Positions 22,136 to 34,190 of a DNA stretch of 64,000 nt are shown piece after piece. The notes under the pieces are model-generated. The model ran no database searches. It saw only the letters and a list, made by a program, of their open reading frames with translations, and was not told the DNA's origin. Position 1 is the first letter of the stretch; every line of letters begins with the position of its first letter. Origin of the DNA: Atherinomorus stipes. Its lineage: Eukaryota > Chordata > Actinopteri > Atheriniformes > Atherinidae. The stretch lies in the NCBI GenBank assembly GCA_023101725.1, contig JALJCO010001098.1:620001-684000 (forward strand), read 5' to 3'. The position numbers were made by a program, and so were the translations under genes.

Positions 22136-22189
22136 GGGTTTATGGCTCTTTGAGGGGAGCCAAATTGTGAGGAGCCATTCCTTCTAAAA

Positions 22190-22475
22190 ATAATAAAAAA
22201 AAAAACCCTCAAAAAACCAAGGTTATTATAGTTTTGAAATTTATCAGTTTTTATTTTTATTTCGTTTTTCAATTTCCTTTTTATTTCAGTTTAGTTTTAG
22301 TTAGTTCAACAAATGATTTAGTAGTTTTAGTTTAGATTTCTTTTGAGGAATTGACAAGATTCAGTTTCGTTTTTATTTAGTTTTAATCTTAGTGTGAATG
22401 TGACATGTAGTGTAAAGCGCTTTGTATGACTGGAAAAGCGCTATATAAGTACAGTCCATTTACCATTTGGAGAAC
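22190..22475 (+). mobile_element. Unassigned repeat plus LINE/SINE 3' tail
   Basis: The first part (GGTTATTATAGTTTTGAAAT onward) is a T-rich, GTTTTAGTTTA-like repeat common in fish. From about 22407, 'GTAAAGCGCTTTGTATGACT' and 'AAAAGCGCTATATAAGTACA' followed by GTCCATTTACCATTT form a typical retroposon 3' end. Confidence 0.55.
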
Positions 22476-22534
22476 TAACAAATGCAGCAATGTCAACTAC
22501 ATGAACTAGTTTATACTACTATGTCATCACTCCT

Positions 22535-23731
22535 TTGAAGGAATAGTTCACCCACTGTTTTTCCATACTGTTTTTCAGGTATTAAGAGAAAGCCTTGAAA
22601 TGTAGATGTTGAAAAGGATGGAAGAATGTGTGACACAAAATATTGATTATCAAATCCTTTTATTTCAATTCCTGAACCACAATTATTCAAATTATTTCTG
22701 AATGTAAATCCAATATTTGTTTCAAAGTTCAACAGGCCCTTATCCAAACAGGCAACTATAAAAATCAGCCCACATACAGCTCTCACCACATATCTTCAGT
22801 GTAACCAGGAACTTTTCATGAGCATCTCTGTGAGAACCACAAATGAACGTTCAAAATTTGTTGGATTTTTCCCTTTAAGTCACAATAAACTGATGCTGCG
22901 TTCCATTTACCTCAGAACTGGGAAGTGGGAACTGGGAGGTTATGTCACACCGACCAATTTGCGTTCCAGCTCACTGGTCAGAAAACCAGTTAGCAGCCTA
23001 GCACAGCAATGTGTTTGCTAAGGCTATTGCTATTGGCCGTTGTTGGCAAAGCTGGCATTGTAGTTCACATATACACGACATGAAAAATGTGAATTACACT
23101 ACAGCAGCTTCCCCCTACATCTGTATAAACCAATACTACGTGTATGACTGATTAATGCAACCAAATATTAGTAAGAAGTGTGAATAAATGTAACATTACA
23201 GCAGCTTCTAACACTGCTAACACTGGGCGCGGCCATCTTTAAATCTGAACTCGGAGCTGTGAGAATTTTCCAACTTTCCAGGTGGGAAATCAGACTTCGG
23301 GGGGCCATTCCTGTTGAAACTTCCCACAAACAAAGAAAGAAAGAAAAGGAGAGAATGCGTGAACTCGTCTGCCGCGCCTTTCGTAGTTTCACGAACGCAC
23401 ATCAGCGTGTTCGCAGGAGTTTAGAACTGTTTAGGCTATAAAAATATACGAAATGGCGTCATTTCAAGTAAATTCTGGATGCTACCCACTAAGGACACTT
23501 GGATTACATTGGACGAGCAGTATGGAGGAATATTGACAAGTTTTTGTGGACTTTTATGGACCTTTTTGGCTTGGGCACAATCGTACTCCAGTATATGAAA
23601 GTGGAAAACGAGAAGTCGTCCTGATCGCCGGCTGCATTTGACATATTAAAAAAGTGCTCCAGAGTCTTGCTCACCATGAGGGTAAGTGGAAAATAAAGTT
23701 ACATCATTCTGTGGGTGTACTATTCCTTTAA
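22535..23731. mobile_element. TTAA-type element, about 1.19 kb
   Basis: Left end: TTGA (decayed TTAA) followed by AGGAATAGTTCACCCAC. Right end on the reverse strand: TTAA (23728-23731) followed by AGGAATAGTACACCCAC, one mismatch in 17. The interior holds another repeat-like block starting 'TGCTGCGTTCCATTTACCTC' near 22891. No transposase is readable. Confidence 0.65.
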
Positions 23732-26700
23732 GTAAAGCCAACTAGTTAGATTTTACGGTGAATAATAATGCTAGAAATAATACAGATGGTGTTGATAGAC
23801 TCTCTAAACTTACAGCAATTACAATAGTGGAGTATTGCAGTATTAATAATAGAACTACTTAATTACATCCTAAACAATATACAATGCTATAATAGAGCTG
23901 TTAATAGTTGGAACAATCACAATTCTAACATCTGCGTAACCAGGCTACACACCTTTCTACGTGCATCCCCACATGTAGTCGAGGCAAAGAAACATTTAAT
24001 TGTGATGACATTTCAGAAATGTTCTCAAAGCCATCACTGCGCCTCTGACCGAAATGTTCCAAGACAAACGTCTGTTGCAGCCCCATGCTCCTGCAGCGTT
24101 AACGTGCCTCCTCGCTCTCTGATGCAGGGCCATGTGAGAGAACATGCCTGTGGCCAGAGACCAGGGAAGTCAGATTGATTAAACAAGCTGCTGGCCTAAT
24201 GCGATCATGTATCAGTCAGCCCACACGTTTAGCTCCATAATTCTCTCTCCGTGGCAGCATGCCTCCTCTCCAGCTTTGGCCTTTTGAAGTAGAGATCTCA
24301 CAAATCCCCATGCCCACCAAGCCTTTCCCTCCCCATCACTACTGCTCTGTGTCGGTTGTCCATTCAACCTGCTCATCGCCTTCATCCCATGTGTCCCTGT
24401 GTCCATCTCAGCCTCCAGCTCTTTCACCTTTGATAACTCTCACCACCCTGTTCCTCTTGACCTCCAGCCTTCCTTTGGCCTTGATAAATCCCCTCATCCC
24501 ATCTGTATGTCCTTCTCACACTGCTCCCCCCATCATTAGGAGTTTTACCCCGCTCCCTTCTCCTCTATTAGCCAGTTCTGAAGCAGAGTGTTTGCTAATG
24601 GCACTCTAAGGGAGCATGAGATAATACTTCTGGCTTTAATTAAAGACATTAAAGAGCTTGAAACAGAGCTCTCAGGATGTTATGTTCTTCTTTCATACCT
24701 CCCAAAATGCCTCTCTATTTCATATCTCCTCCTTTCACTTTCCTGCTTTCCAGCGGCTCATTTCATTCCAACACATTCCCCGACTTTTCCTCTTACAACC
24801 ATCTTGTTTCAGTTGCTCCCTGTACTTCAATCCTCTACTCTCCAGTCATTTTGCTTTTATTAAATGTTTTTCCCCGTCTTTACCATTTTATCTCCCACTT
24901 TCCCCCCCAGAGCATGCTCCCCTCCTACCCCCCTCCCTTCTCTTCTAGGACCCAGGAACATACAACTATCATTGGTTAGCAGTAAATTGATGCTTTGCCT
25001 CTTGATTTCTATCAGGATTGTTGCCAGTTTGCGGTAATCTGATTGCCTCTGTGCTTCTCTTGCTGGCAGAAGGTGAGCACAGATAACTTAAATTCATACA
25101 AATAGCAAAGGTGGAAAAAGCTGGTCCAGAAAGTAAAAACCCTGCCATGTTTTTGGACCTGCCTGTACATTTAGAACAGGTGTTTTCACTTATGAGCTCG
25201 TCTACCTGCAGAGAAGCTGAGCTGATTAAATTCAGCTGGTTTATTGATTGGTTGGAGGAACTGCAGGACAGTTCTGAGGTAATTTGCAGTTATCAGGGCA
25301 GAGTTATTTTTGAACAAATAAAAGCTTTCAGCTAATCTAAAATGTTATGAACCTCCAACTTGAAAAAGAAAACCGACCCAGCCCCCACCCACCCCCGTTT
25401 CTATAGGTTTATGTAAATGCAGAGCTGATGCAACTTTACGATGTGTCCCGCTATGTGACGTCTCGAGAGATAACTGTCTACATGGACAGCAGACGTGATA
25501 TCAGACAGAGAGACCATGACAAGATAAATAAAAAAAAAAAAAAACTTTGTTCACAAGTCTGAGGGTGAATTACAATTCTTGTCTTAACCCTCAATCTCAA
25601 AAATGCGCACTCCCACGAAGTGCAAGTGCTGTCCTGACCATTTAAGTTAGTTAACATTACAAAATGGTCATTTTTCTCAGTTCTAATGACGTTGTTTTAT
25701 CAAGAGAACAGCCTGTATAACGTCCTGTGCCTATAATGGTAAAAGACGACCAGGCTAATGTCATCTCCCGTAGCCGCAGTTATCCAACAATAGTTCCGTT
25801 TCATTCCACTGCCAGAGTGGACATGTCTCCTTGCGCTCCGTGCAGGTCGAGTCCTAACGCCAACAAAGTCAATCAGGTGACGTGTAGGCCAGCTGACTGG
25901 CAGCCATCCAGGAATTCACAGAACCACAGTTGCCTACGTAACTTTTGTTATAGTTGGTGTTTACCTTTCAATAAGCCGTGGTATGCAGTGACAGCTGAAT
26001 ATGTCCATGGTGGCTGCGTTTGTGGCTTACGATTAAACAGGCAGGGTTAACAGTGCAAATAAATGTAAATAAAGTAAATTCTTCTTCTTCTGAATTGACA
26101 GACTGAACGCCGCTTTGGCGTAATGCTGCCCCCCACAGTTTGAAGACATATCTGCATTTAAGGGGTGTCCCATTTCTAAGTCACAAGAAAGCCCTTAACA
26201 CTTGGTTTTAAGGGCTACTAAGACTGAGGGTTGAGCTTGAGGGTTAAGATAGGAATTGGAATTGGCCCTGAAACTGCGAGTCGAAATCAAGCCTGTGACG
26301 TCTCTGGAATGTGACTAGTGTGTGCTCCCTCAGTTTCTTGCACAAACTACGGCACAGCTGCCATTGTTCTGCCAAAAAGTGATTGTCTCCCAAAAACTAA
26401 TTAAACAGTCACGGGAGCGGAGTAGAGTCTGGCTGTTGCGTTGAAACCAGAGGTGTGTTGTTCGCTACCAACGTTACTACACCACACCTATACTACGTGA
26501 TAGCTATAGCTGACCTCTTATGCACCATTATCAAAGTACAAAAACTAGCACGTTTGGCAAGTTACCAGATGTTTTACAATGAACTCCGTGTCTGACTTCC
26601 TGTCTGGTCCAGTCTGAACTACAGGAATTTATGCAGTGTCGTTGTGTGCTCCGTCTAAAATAGAGCTGGTGCTGCAGCATGCTGGATATAATTCAAACCA

Positions 26701-26784
26701 TTGACTACAACAGGCGCGATCCGGTGCACACAGCGCGCCACTGCGCTCACGGACCCGGTATAAAGCCGGGGTTAGATGTCTTCC
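23732..26784. other. No gene recognised; possible conserved noncoding stretch 24050-24690
   Basis: About 3 kb with no named repeat. At 24050-24690 the sequence is compositionally even and free of obvious repeats, which makes it a place to look for conserved regulatory DNA, but nothing in the sequence proves it. The plus strand at 24250-24950 is pyrimidine-rich, which explains the overlapping open frames there. A poly(A) run lies near 25530. Confidence 0.35.
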
Positions 26785-26940
26785 TGCTCCAATACACCTG
26801 ATCCAGATCGGTGAACTTCCTCATCAAGTTCTTTGTAGGTCTGTTAACGAGCCAGTCATTTTATTCAGGTGGGTGGAAGTCGGGTTACCTCCAAGACCTG
26901 CAGGGCAGTGGGTGCAGAGGACCGGAGTTAAGAAACACTG
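26785..26940. mobile_element. hAT-like MITE fragment
   Basis: It contains 'CTGCTCCAATACACCTGATC' and 'ACCTGCAGGGCAGTGGGTGC', then 'AGGACCGGAGTTAAGAAACA' and CTG. This is the arrangement of the small CAGTG-ended MITEs also seen at 59.5 and 63.6 kb. The right end is present; the left end is missing. Confidence 0.5.
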
Positions 26941-28121
26941 GGCTAACTGATTAATTAGAATTTGACCAGTCATGGTATGCCTTTTTTAATCTACCTGACC
27001 TTCATATAATAATCTACAGACTTAAAAAGACATTTGGGTTTATTCCAGACCCCTGAAAACATGGACCATAACGATTTATACATGTTTCTTAGTTAAAAAT
27101 TAGAAAAATGATGTAAAATAAACACTTAACATGATCAATTCTATGCAATGAGTGAAAATCACATTTAGGTTTTCTCTTTACAAACTACTACTATAAGGAT
27201 GATGTACTGTGTAACACGGGCTTATCACTGTGTTTTCAATTAGAACTTTCAATGAGCACATTTTCCTTCAAGGTTTCATTAATATGATGAATTTAAGCCA
27301 TATACGTTTCTTCCCCCTGAATGGAGTAATTTGCATTTTAAACTTCTGCTTGTTCAGATTTCCTATGCGCTCAATAACATATTGCATAAAAGCCAAACGT
27401 TTGCGTTCAAGGAGCCTCTGTGGGCTTCCTTTATGTTCCTATTAATGTGAAAATCATACCTAAAAGCTTGTGCAGAATGAAGCAACTAGATTCAAGGATT
27501 TTGCTTTTAATATAATTACTTGTTGATTTTCCAGCTGGCATTAAAGAACAGCAAAAAATAATATAAAAAATCTAAAATGGTAAAATGACAGCCGAGTAAT
27601 ATTTTTTACTTTTTGCAAAAATGTTGATTTATTTATTGATTGATTTTATCCATTTTAACTTTCTGGATCTTTTTACATCCAACTTTCACAGCCCATCAAA
27701 TGTATAAAATCCCACGTGAGAGGGGTCTGTGAGACTTGGTAAGATCAAAGTAAGATGAGCTACAGGCACATGGGGGTCATTATTCAGCCATTTCTAAAGG
27801 CTTTGCTGGCAAACCAAGCAGTGAAGTACTCAAATGTGTTAAGAATCTTAGGGGGAAAAAATTAAATGGAGACAGTTATGGAAAAATAAGTTCCTTATTG
27901 GAAAAAATAAATTAACGAATTTTGGTTAAACATTTTGGCAAAGTAATAAAAATGGAACATAATGAAGAACAGAACTGTTGTCGCCTTCCTCCACCTGAAG
28001 ACTTCATAGACATCTGTTAGTAATTCCAGATAAAGAACTATTTCACCATATTTTCAGCATATTGTAGCGCTCATACCAGACATGGCCAATGTTTTCTTAA
28101 TTTCCAAGTAGTCATTTAATT
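26941..28121. other. No gene recognised
   Basis: Strongly AT-rich. No motif, no boundary. Confidence 0.45.
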
Positions 28122-28530
28122 ACTACCCAAAAAATTAGAATATCCTGGAAAAGTTTTTATTTCTGTAATTCAACTTAAAAGGTGCAATTTACATATTGTA
28201 TAGATAAATAATATGCAAATCAATACATTTCAAGCTTTTATTTGTGTGAATGTTGCTGACTAGGACTTGCAGCAGTGGGCTGCTTCTTAAAGCGCCCGGG
28301 GAGTGGTTGGTGGGGGTTAAGGACCTTGCTCAGGGGTCCACAGTATTTTAGCTTTTTGAATTTGAGGTTTTCTTAAGCTGCAAGTCCTAATCAGCAACAT
28401 CCAAACAAATAAAAGCTTGAAATATATTGATTTGCATATTTTTCATCTGTACAATATGTAAATTTCACCTTTTAAGTTGAATTATAGAAATAAATGAACT
28501 TTTTCTAGGTATTCTCATTTTTTGGGTAGT
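28122..28530. mobile_element. Long-hairpin MITE with SINE-like loop
   Basis: Positions 28122-28272 pair with 28378-28530 as inverted arms of about 150 bp at high identity; the outer ends read ACTACCCAAAAAATTAGAAT and, on the reverse strand, ACTACCCAAAAAATGAGAAT. The 105-bp loop (28273-28377) contains 'GTTAAGGACCTTGCTCAGGG' plus GTCCACAG, which matches the SINE at 33536-33707 in the same orientation. A transcript would fold into a long double-stranded hairpin. The transposon superfamily is unclear. Confidence 0.8.
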
Positions 28531-29928
28531 GCCTGTAGATGGAATAGTTTATGCAACTACAGTCGAATCCTGCCCGGGCTCTTCTTCATCCAGCCACACA
28601 ACCATGTTATTATTGTTTTACGTTGCTTTATGTTACTGGCAATTACAGTAGCCTGTAAAAGGGATTTCAGATAGAAATGATCCATTTCTAAATCTTTATG
28701 AAATAATAAAAAGAATCCATTTTATATTGTAAATGTCAATAATGTGTGTCTTTTTAAAAAATACATTTTTTTAAAAGAAAAAATGCCCGTGTCGCGTCTT
28801 CCTTCACTCTTTTAACGCGTCTATCATACAGTAATAATTTAAGTTGGATCCCCCCCCCCCAGGAAAAACTCTATATAAAAAAACCGTATTTTCTTTATTT
28901 ATTTGTTTTTTTTCCCCAATTAAAATTTTTTGATCTAAAAATTGGAAAACAAAAAAAGAAAAAAAGGGAGGGGGGGGCCCACACAGCTGTGCCACTGTCA
29001 TGGAAGGATGCAAGTTCTGGTTACTTTTTTTAAAGTTTTAATTTCCAACCACAATTCAAAAGCAATATTTACTTTCATAAAAATATAATTTTGTAAATTT
29101 TTATTTATTATTAGTTTCTTTTGTTTTTTGTTATTTGAAATATGATTGTGAATTTAGCTTTTTCTTTAAGTGGAGGAATAATTTGGACGACGACTGTATG
29201 TATATGTATTAGAGAAAGAATCATATTTTTCATTGCTCCAAATGGTAAAAACCTAAAGCTAAACCTAACAATGTGGTTTATTCTTTTATCTTACTAAGCA
29301 ATTTAAAGTTCTTAAATTAAAGCTCTGGTTTGGATGGGAGAGAGATCATCGCGTTAAAGCTGAAAATGCCATAAACTTTATTTCCCTCTGTTTTCTACAG
29401 TAAAACCTGGTTTTACAGATTGCTGTGGGACAGTACTATTTCATGTGATCATTCTTGCGGTTTATGTACACAAAAAGATGCGTCTCGCCTAAGAAAAAAA
29501 ATCAATCAATAGATAACATCCAAACTCACGAGTTTTTCAGCATCTTTCATCAGTTCAACATCAGCTCAATGGCTCGAGGATCCAACCCTGAAAAGACTCA
29601 TTACATTCAAAGCTGTTCTGGTTCCCACACTCTCCAAACAATAGCAGCATTTGATGAGACGTCTCACACATTTTGAAAAGTTGCCCGGGTCGTTTGCCAA
29701 AAACATGATCAAGGCCATCACTGTGAAATGATACAACAGCTTCTTCTTGTTTATTTAATTTGTCTTGGAGTCCAAAAGTAAACAACATCTGATGAAAATG
29801 AAACATTTTCGGAATCAGTTGTGGATGACGGTGCCGTCAGAGCAGCAGGCAGGAGGAGCGACGACTTACACGAAGCAATAATCCATGTTTAATGCACTTC
29901 TTCCAATTGGCCTGAATATTTACCACTT

Positions 29929-29930
<2 letters not shown>
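28531..29930. other. No gene recognised; low-complexity patch 28840-28985
   Basis: There is a run of 11 C at 28850-28860 and a G-rich patch near 28967-28977. The rest is AT-rich with no named feature. Confidence 0.45.

Positions 29931-29974
<44 letters not shown>
29931..29974 (+). repeat. (GT)22 microsatellite
   Basis: Twenty-two uninterrupted GT dinucleotides. Perfect arrays of this length are usually polymorphic. Confidence 0.97.
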
Positions 29975-29977
<3 letters not shown>

Positions 29978-31860
29978 GAGCAAATAATGTGGCATAACAG
30001 AAATTAGTATACTTTTTAGCGTGTGTGTGTGCATGTATCCAGCAGAGCACCATCTTCAACACCCCTGGAGTTCCTGCATTTGTGTGCTGGTATTGAAAGC
30101 AAATGTGGGCATTCAATCATAAACCTCCACCTGTGTAACGCACACACATGCACGCTCCTCTTTGTCAGGAAAGTTGTGCACCTCAAGGCGTTGATTAGTC
30201 TGACTGGTGGTGCTTCCCTGCATCTTTATTTAGTCATTATTGAAGGCACATCTGCTCTCAATGAGCCGGCTCCCGCTTTATATCCCCGCCATCCACGACG
30301 CAAGCACGCACACCGACACACAGGCAGATGCACAAACACCTTTACGGACCAAAAACAAGCACAAATGCGCGTTCACACCCAGACAATCCCAAAAGCTAAC
30401 TTGTATACATGCCAGCGTCTGCACAGACACACACACACAAACCTCAAGGAGAATCACAATGGGAGCGAGGCGCTTTCCGATCATCTCACATCAGCTCAAC
30501 ACCCCTCCATAAATAGAAAAACTGGCTCAGCACCGCAGGGAAGGAAACAACATTTGGAGAACAGATTAAAGTAGGGGGGGGGTTCTGTGGTGGAGGTGTA
30601 GACATCAGTGTTTGTGTGTGTGGTGTTTTATTGAGCTGTGTATCAATCTTATACGTTCATCACGAGAGCTTCCAGGGTCAAACACTGATGAAACATCAAG
30701 TCTTTTCTTTCCTGCAACACCGCACATATATTGTGTAGATCTGCAGATGCATGTCAGGATGTCAGACTGCATGTATGAGGGTTGTTTCCAGCGTGAGTGT
30801 GTGTGAGAGAGAGAGAATGGTGATGACTGAGTCACCCTCTGGCTTGCCAACCTTATCCCTGGCATCCCGATCCCCCTGCAGCACTGACAATGAGAAGTCC
30901 GCTTGATTCAATCAAACAGACGACACAAAGGGGGAAAAAAATGCAGAAAACAATTAACTTTGACAGAGAAAGGTGCAATGAGGTGGGAACAAGAGAGTTT
31001 ATGTGGAATTGGAAAAGGGACCGAGGGAGGTGGCAAGAAGAGGAGACAAAGAAGTAAAGGAGAATGGCTGAAAGGCAAGATGAGAAAATATGAGCAGCGC
31101 TGATCTGAGCTGTCAGATATGCCTTCAATATTGTTGCGCAAACACTTAAAGGAAACAGATTTCTGAGGAAAAGTCAAAACATCATTTCAGCTATTTGCTA
31201 ACAAACAGAAATCCAGTTCCTCAGAAGACCTGAAACTCAGCAAATGTTTTTTATGAGGGAAAAAAAATCCTTTAATCCTCTTTTTCATAAGCATCTGCAC
31301 ATAGAATGTGTGCTTGAAGAAACTTGGTTTGTTTAGCAAACATAACTGTTTTTCCTCACAGTGTCAAACAGTTTGCTCTCGTCAAACACAAACTTGTGAA
31401 TCAGTGCCAGGTTTGTGTTGCAAATTTTACTTCAGTATAATTTGAGAGGGTTTTCTCCCAATACATAATAAAAGGTGCATGCGCATGTACAGTATGACTA
31501 TTACAATTAGGCAAAGTGCAGCACAGAAGCCCAGAAAAAAATTAACATGGGAGACAACTGGAACCAGGATATGTGGAGAAAACCGAACCAGTGATGTGGA
31601 AACTGATCTGAAATGTATGAAATCAATAAGGCAGAAAATCACTGAAACGGTCAGTGCGGATGAAAAGAAAGATGGTGAACTTATGGTACAAAAGGGGCGA
31701 AGTAGCTTAAACCAGGTGAAAACTAAGGCAGGGAGCATTTCATAGCAAAACCACGATAATAACCTAAAAACTATGAGCTACAGAAATGTAAAGATTAATA
31801 TCAGAGCTGGACATACTCTGACTTTATGACTTCATATTGTTCATGACTCAACTGCTGCAC
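29975..31860. other. No gene recognised; CA-rich patch 30290-30440
   Basis: The longest frame (30023-30574 plus, 183 codons) is rich in H, T and R because it runs through an imperfect ACAC-rich stretch. It has no domain and is probably noncoding. No transposon boundary found. Confidence 0.4.
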
Positions 31861-32740
31861 TGACTGTTTACTGGAAGTCATAATAAATAACTGCTCTCTT
31901 ACTGCCTTATTTGAGCTATTGTGCAGAAGTGTGGGGCAACACGTATATGAGCAATAAAATGCCTTTGTTCTTATTGCAGAAAAGAGCCATCTGAATCATT
32001 CCCAAAGTTAAATTTGGAGAACATAAAAATAGTTTATCTATTAAATCAGGGTTATTGAAACTGAGACGTTACTAAGTGAAAGCCAAAAACAGTTTTACCA
32101 GAAAACCTGCAAAAGCTGTTTGTGTTTACTTCAGAAGATGAAAATCATAGAAGATTTGATTTTAGGCACCAGGCTGCTCGGACTACCTTGAAACAGATGT
32201 GTATTTTGGTTGTTGGTGTAAAAATATGGAATTTCCAACTACAAGATTTAAAAGGCTGTACAGATATTTATAGATTTAAAAATGTACAAATGCAGAAAAA
32301 ATTGTCAACATGTACTTGAAACTGGAGTTTGCATGTTCTCCCAGTGTATGCGTGGGTTCTCTCCGGGTTCTCCGGTTTCCTCCACCATCCAAAGACATGA
32401 TGTTAGGTTAATTGATCACTCTAAATTGTCCTTAGGAGTGAATGTGTGTGTGAATGGTTGTCTGTCTCTCTGTGTTGGCCCTGTGACAGACTGGCGACCT
32501 GTCCAGGGGTGTACCCCGCCCCTGATAATAGCTGGGAAAGACTCCAGCAACCCCCGCCCCCCTGAACTGGATAAGCGGTGCAGAAAATGACTGATGGTGA
32601 CGACTTGAAACTTAAATTGGACATTAATTGTGTTGAGCTGTATGGGTCTTACTTGTATGGGTTATTTCTATTTTTGTCCATTTCTTTGTTTTTTTGTTTG
32701 TTTGTTTATTTGATTCTAATAAAGTGTTGACAGTGTAGGC
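31861..32740 (+). pseudogene. LINE reverse transcriptase C-terminal remnant, split by a V-SINE
   Basis: One frame around 31890-31990 reads 'LLPYLSYCAEVWGNTYMSNK' then 'LFLLQKRAI', the region after the polymerase core in Jockey/CR1-group LINE proteins (PYLxYCxxxWGNTY...LQKRAIRII). After stops and a frame change, 32125-32320 reads 'DFRHQAARTTLKQMCILVVG' and 'VKIWN', another family block (RHQxARTxLKQMCIxxxGxxxWN). The V-SINE at 32324-32602 interrupts the sequence. The LINE 3' region resumes at 32603 and fades near 32740. Several stops make it a fossil. Confidence 0.7.
32324..32602 (+). mobile_element. V-SINE, 5'-truncated, with 10-bp target duplication
   Basis: The sequence begins with the conserved V-SINE central domain (GGAGTTTGCATGTTCTCCCA, then GTGGGTTCTCTCCGGGTTCT and CAAAGACATGATG). 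It continues through 'GTGTTGGCCCTGTGACAGAC' and 'TGGCGACCTGTCCAGGGGTG' to a degenerate tail GAACTGGATAAGCGG. The tRNA-derived head is missing. ACTTGAAACT at 32314-32323 is repeated at 32603-32612, marking insertion into the LINE remnant by target-primed reverse transcription. Confidence 0.88.
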
Positions 32741-33319
32741 TACTGAAAATCAGCTGTAGGTATGTGATGTCTGGCCATCTTCATTTTTAAATTTTATTTG
32801 GTTATATAGAGAGCAGCCAAATACAAGAATTGTTTTTTTTATTGCTGCTCCTTTCCAATCATGGAGGTGTTGATTTGAAAATGTAGAGTGCATTTGTGAA
32901 CAAATTATGTTGTCCACTTTCATGAAAGGAACAAATAAATGAATAGATACTGATGATAATCATCATATTAACAGAATGGAATATCCTTCTGATAATGCAC
33001 CCATGATTGTGATCAAAACTGATAAATCCACGTTGATGTTAAATTGGGATTTTTGTACATTTACAACAGAAACTTTGTATTTTAAGTTGAATTTGTTTTC
33101 TAGTGGAAGAAATTATTTCATAAGATATATTTTTCCAATTAGTCTACTGAGAATCATAAACAAAAGTATTACAACAGGGTGCAAAAGAAACAAATAGAAA
33201 GTATGATTTAAAGTTCAAACAAAAGAGAAAAAGAAAACAGATGAAAATTTAAGCTTAAAAGAAACTGTTACAGATCTGAACTCCTGAATAAAATCTATGT
33301 ACTGTAAAGTCAGCTGAGA
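32741..33319. other. Unassigned, possibly more LINE 3' sequence
   Basis: 'GGAACAAATAAATGAATAG' near 32928 resembles a LINE 3' tail. After that the sequence is AT-rich with nothing to name. Confidence 0.35.
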
Positions 33320-33511
33320 ACAGGTGGGTCTTTAACCTGGATGTAAATAAACTGTTTGAGCTGATCTGAGACTTTCTGGGAGTTTGTTCCAGACATGTGG
33401 AGCATAGAAGCTGAACGCAGCTTCTCCATGTCTGGTTCTGACTCTGGGAACTAATAAAAGACCGGATCCAGATGACCTGAGGGGTCTGGTAGGTTCATAC
33501 TGGTTCAGGAG

Positions 33512-34019
33512 TAGGGATCGACCGATACAGATGCTTTTTAAAGATATACTTTATTAATCCCAATTAGTGAGCCAATTAGGAAATTCGTCCTCTGCATTTG
33601 GGGGTAAGGACCCTGCTCAAGGGTCCACAGTGGTTCACCTGAGTGTCGTGTCGGGGACTCGAACCCTGGTCTACTGCGCCCCATCCAACGACGCTACGCA
33701 CTCCCCCAAATTCAGGGCTGATACTGATATTTTCTCATTAGCTTCAACTGATGGACGATATTTGGGGCTAATACTGAAGGTCATTCCCAATTAATACATT
33801 GAAGGATACAATAAAAAAGGATTTTACAACTCTTAATAAACCAAACAAAACACTTCAACTAAATATATAACACTGCACTTGTAAACAAATATTAAATAGA
33901 AACATTCTATATGAAAAAAAGTCTGTAAATTATGCCGAGTGAGAGTATCGGCCAACACACCAGACGTATCGGTCGATGCCAGTAAAAAACACAAATATCG
34001 GCCTAAATTATTATTATTA
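33512..34019. mobile_element. hAT-like non-autonomous element inside the LINE remnant
   Basis: It begins TAGGGATCGACCGATACAG and has an inverted match near its right side (GTATCGGTCGATGCC at 33966-33980). The repeated 'ATCGG' phrases are typical of this fish hAT group. The flanks TTCAGGAG (33504-33511) and GTCAGGAG (34020-34027) agree at 7 of 8 bases, fitting the 8-bp duplication of hAT elements. About 40 bp beyond the inner inverted repeat are unexplained. A SINE sits inside at 33536-33707. Confidence 0.6.
33536..33707 (-). mobile_element. tRNA-derived SINE inside the hAT-like element
   Basis: On the minus strand the head reads GGGGGAGTGCGTAGCGTCG, with an A-box-like TAGCGTCGTTGG (33685-33696) and a B-box GGTTCGAGTCC (33655-33665), which would form an internal RNA polymerase III promoter. 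The 3' end is GGGATTAATAAAGTATATC, the 'ATTAATAAAGTAT' tail common in teleost SINEs. The A-B spacing is short for a tRNA, so it is diverged. Confidence 0.65.
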
Positions 34020-34190
34020 GTCAGGAGATCCTAGACCATTCAGAGCTTTGTAGACCATCAACAGAACCTTAAAGTCTATTATACATATATTGTATCCTCT
34101 GATGGACCAGCAGGCAGTGTAAAGACCTCAGAACTGGACTGATGTGGTCCAGTTTTCTGTTGTGTCACTTATTGGTCTGAAGGATGGAAA

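Larger units (their letters stand above)
33320..34190 (-). pseudogene. LINE reverse transcriptase C-terminal remnant, minus strand, split by a hAT-like element
   Basis: Reading the minus strand from 34190, 'LDHISPVLRSLHCLLVHQRI' and then 'LLMVYKALNGLGSP' appear, followed after the interruption (33512-34019) by 'EPTRPLRSSGSGLLLVPRVR' and 'GEAAFSFYAPHVWNKLPESL'. This is the C-terminal region of fish LINE ORF2 proteins (L2/Rex1 group). Stops and frameshifts are present, and only about 360 bp of LINE remains. It is a different, oppositely oriented insertion from the LINE at 31.9-32.7 kb. Confidence 0.75.

Noticed and set aside
24259..24979. Overlapping plus-strand frames of 91-116 codons
   Set aside because: They occur in all phases of a pyrimidine-rich stretch, so they are explained by composition; there are no splice-bounded exons or motifs.
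30023..30574. 183-codon plus-strand frame
   Set aside because: The histidine/threonine-rich part reflects an imperfect CA-rich stretch, there is no domain, and other frames overlap it on both strands.
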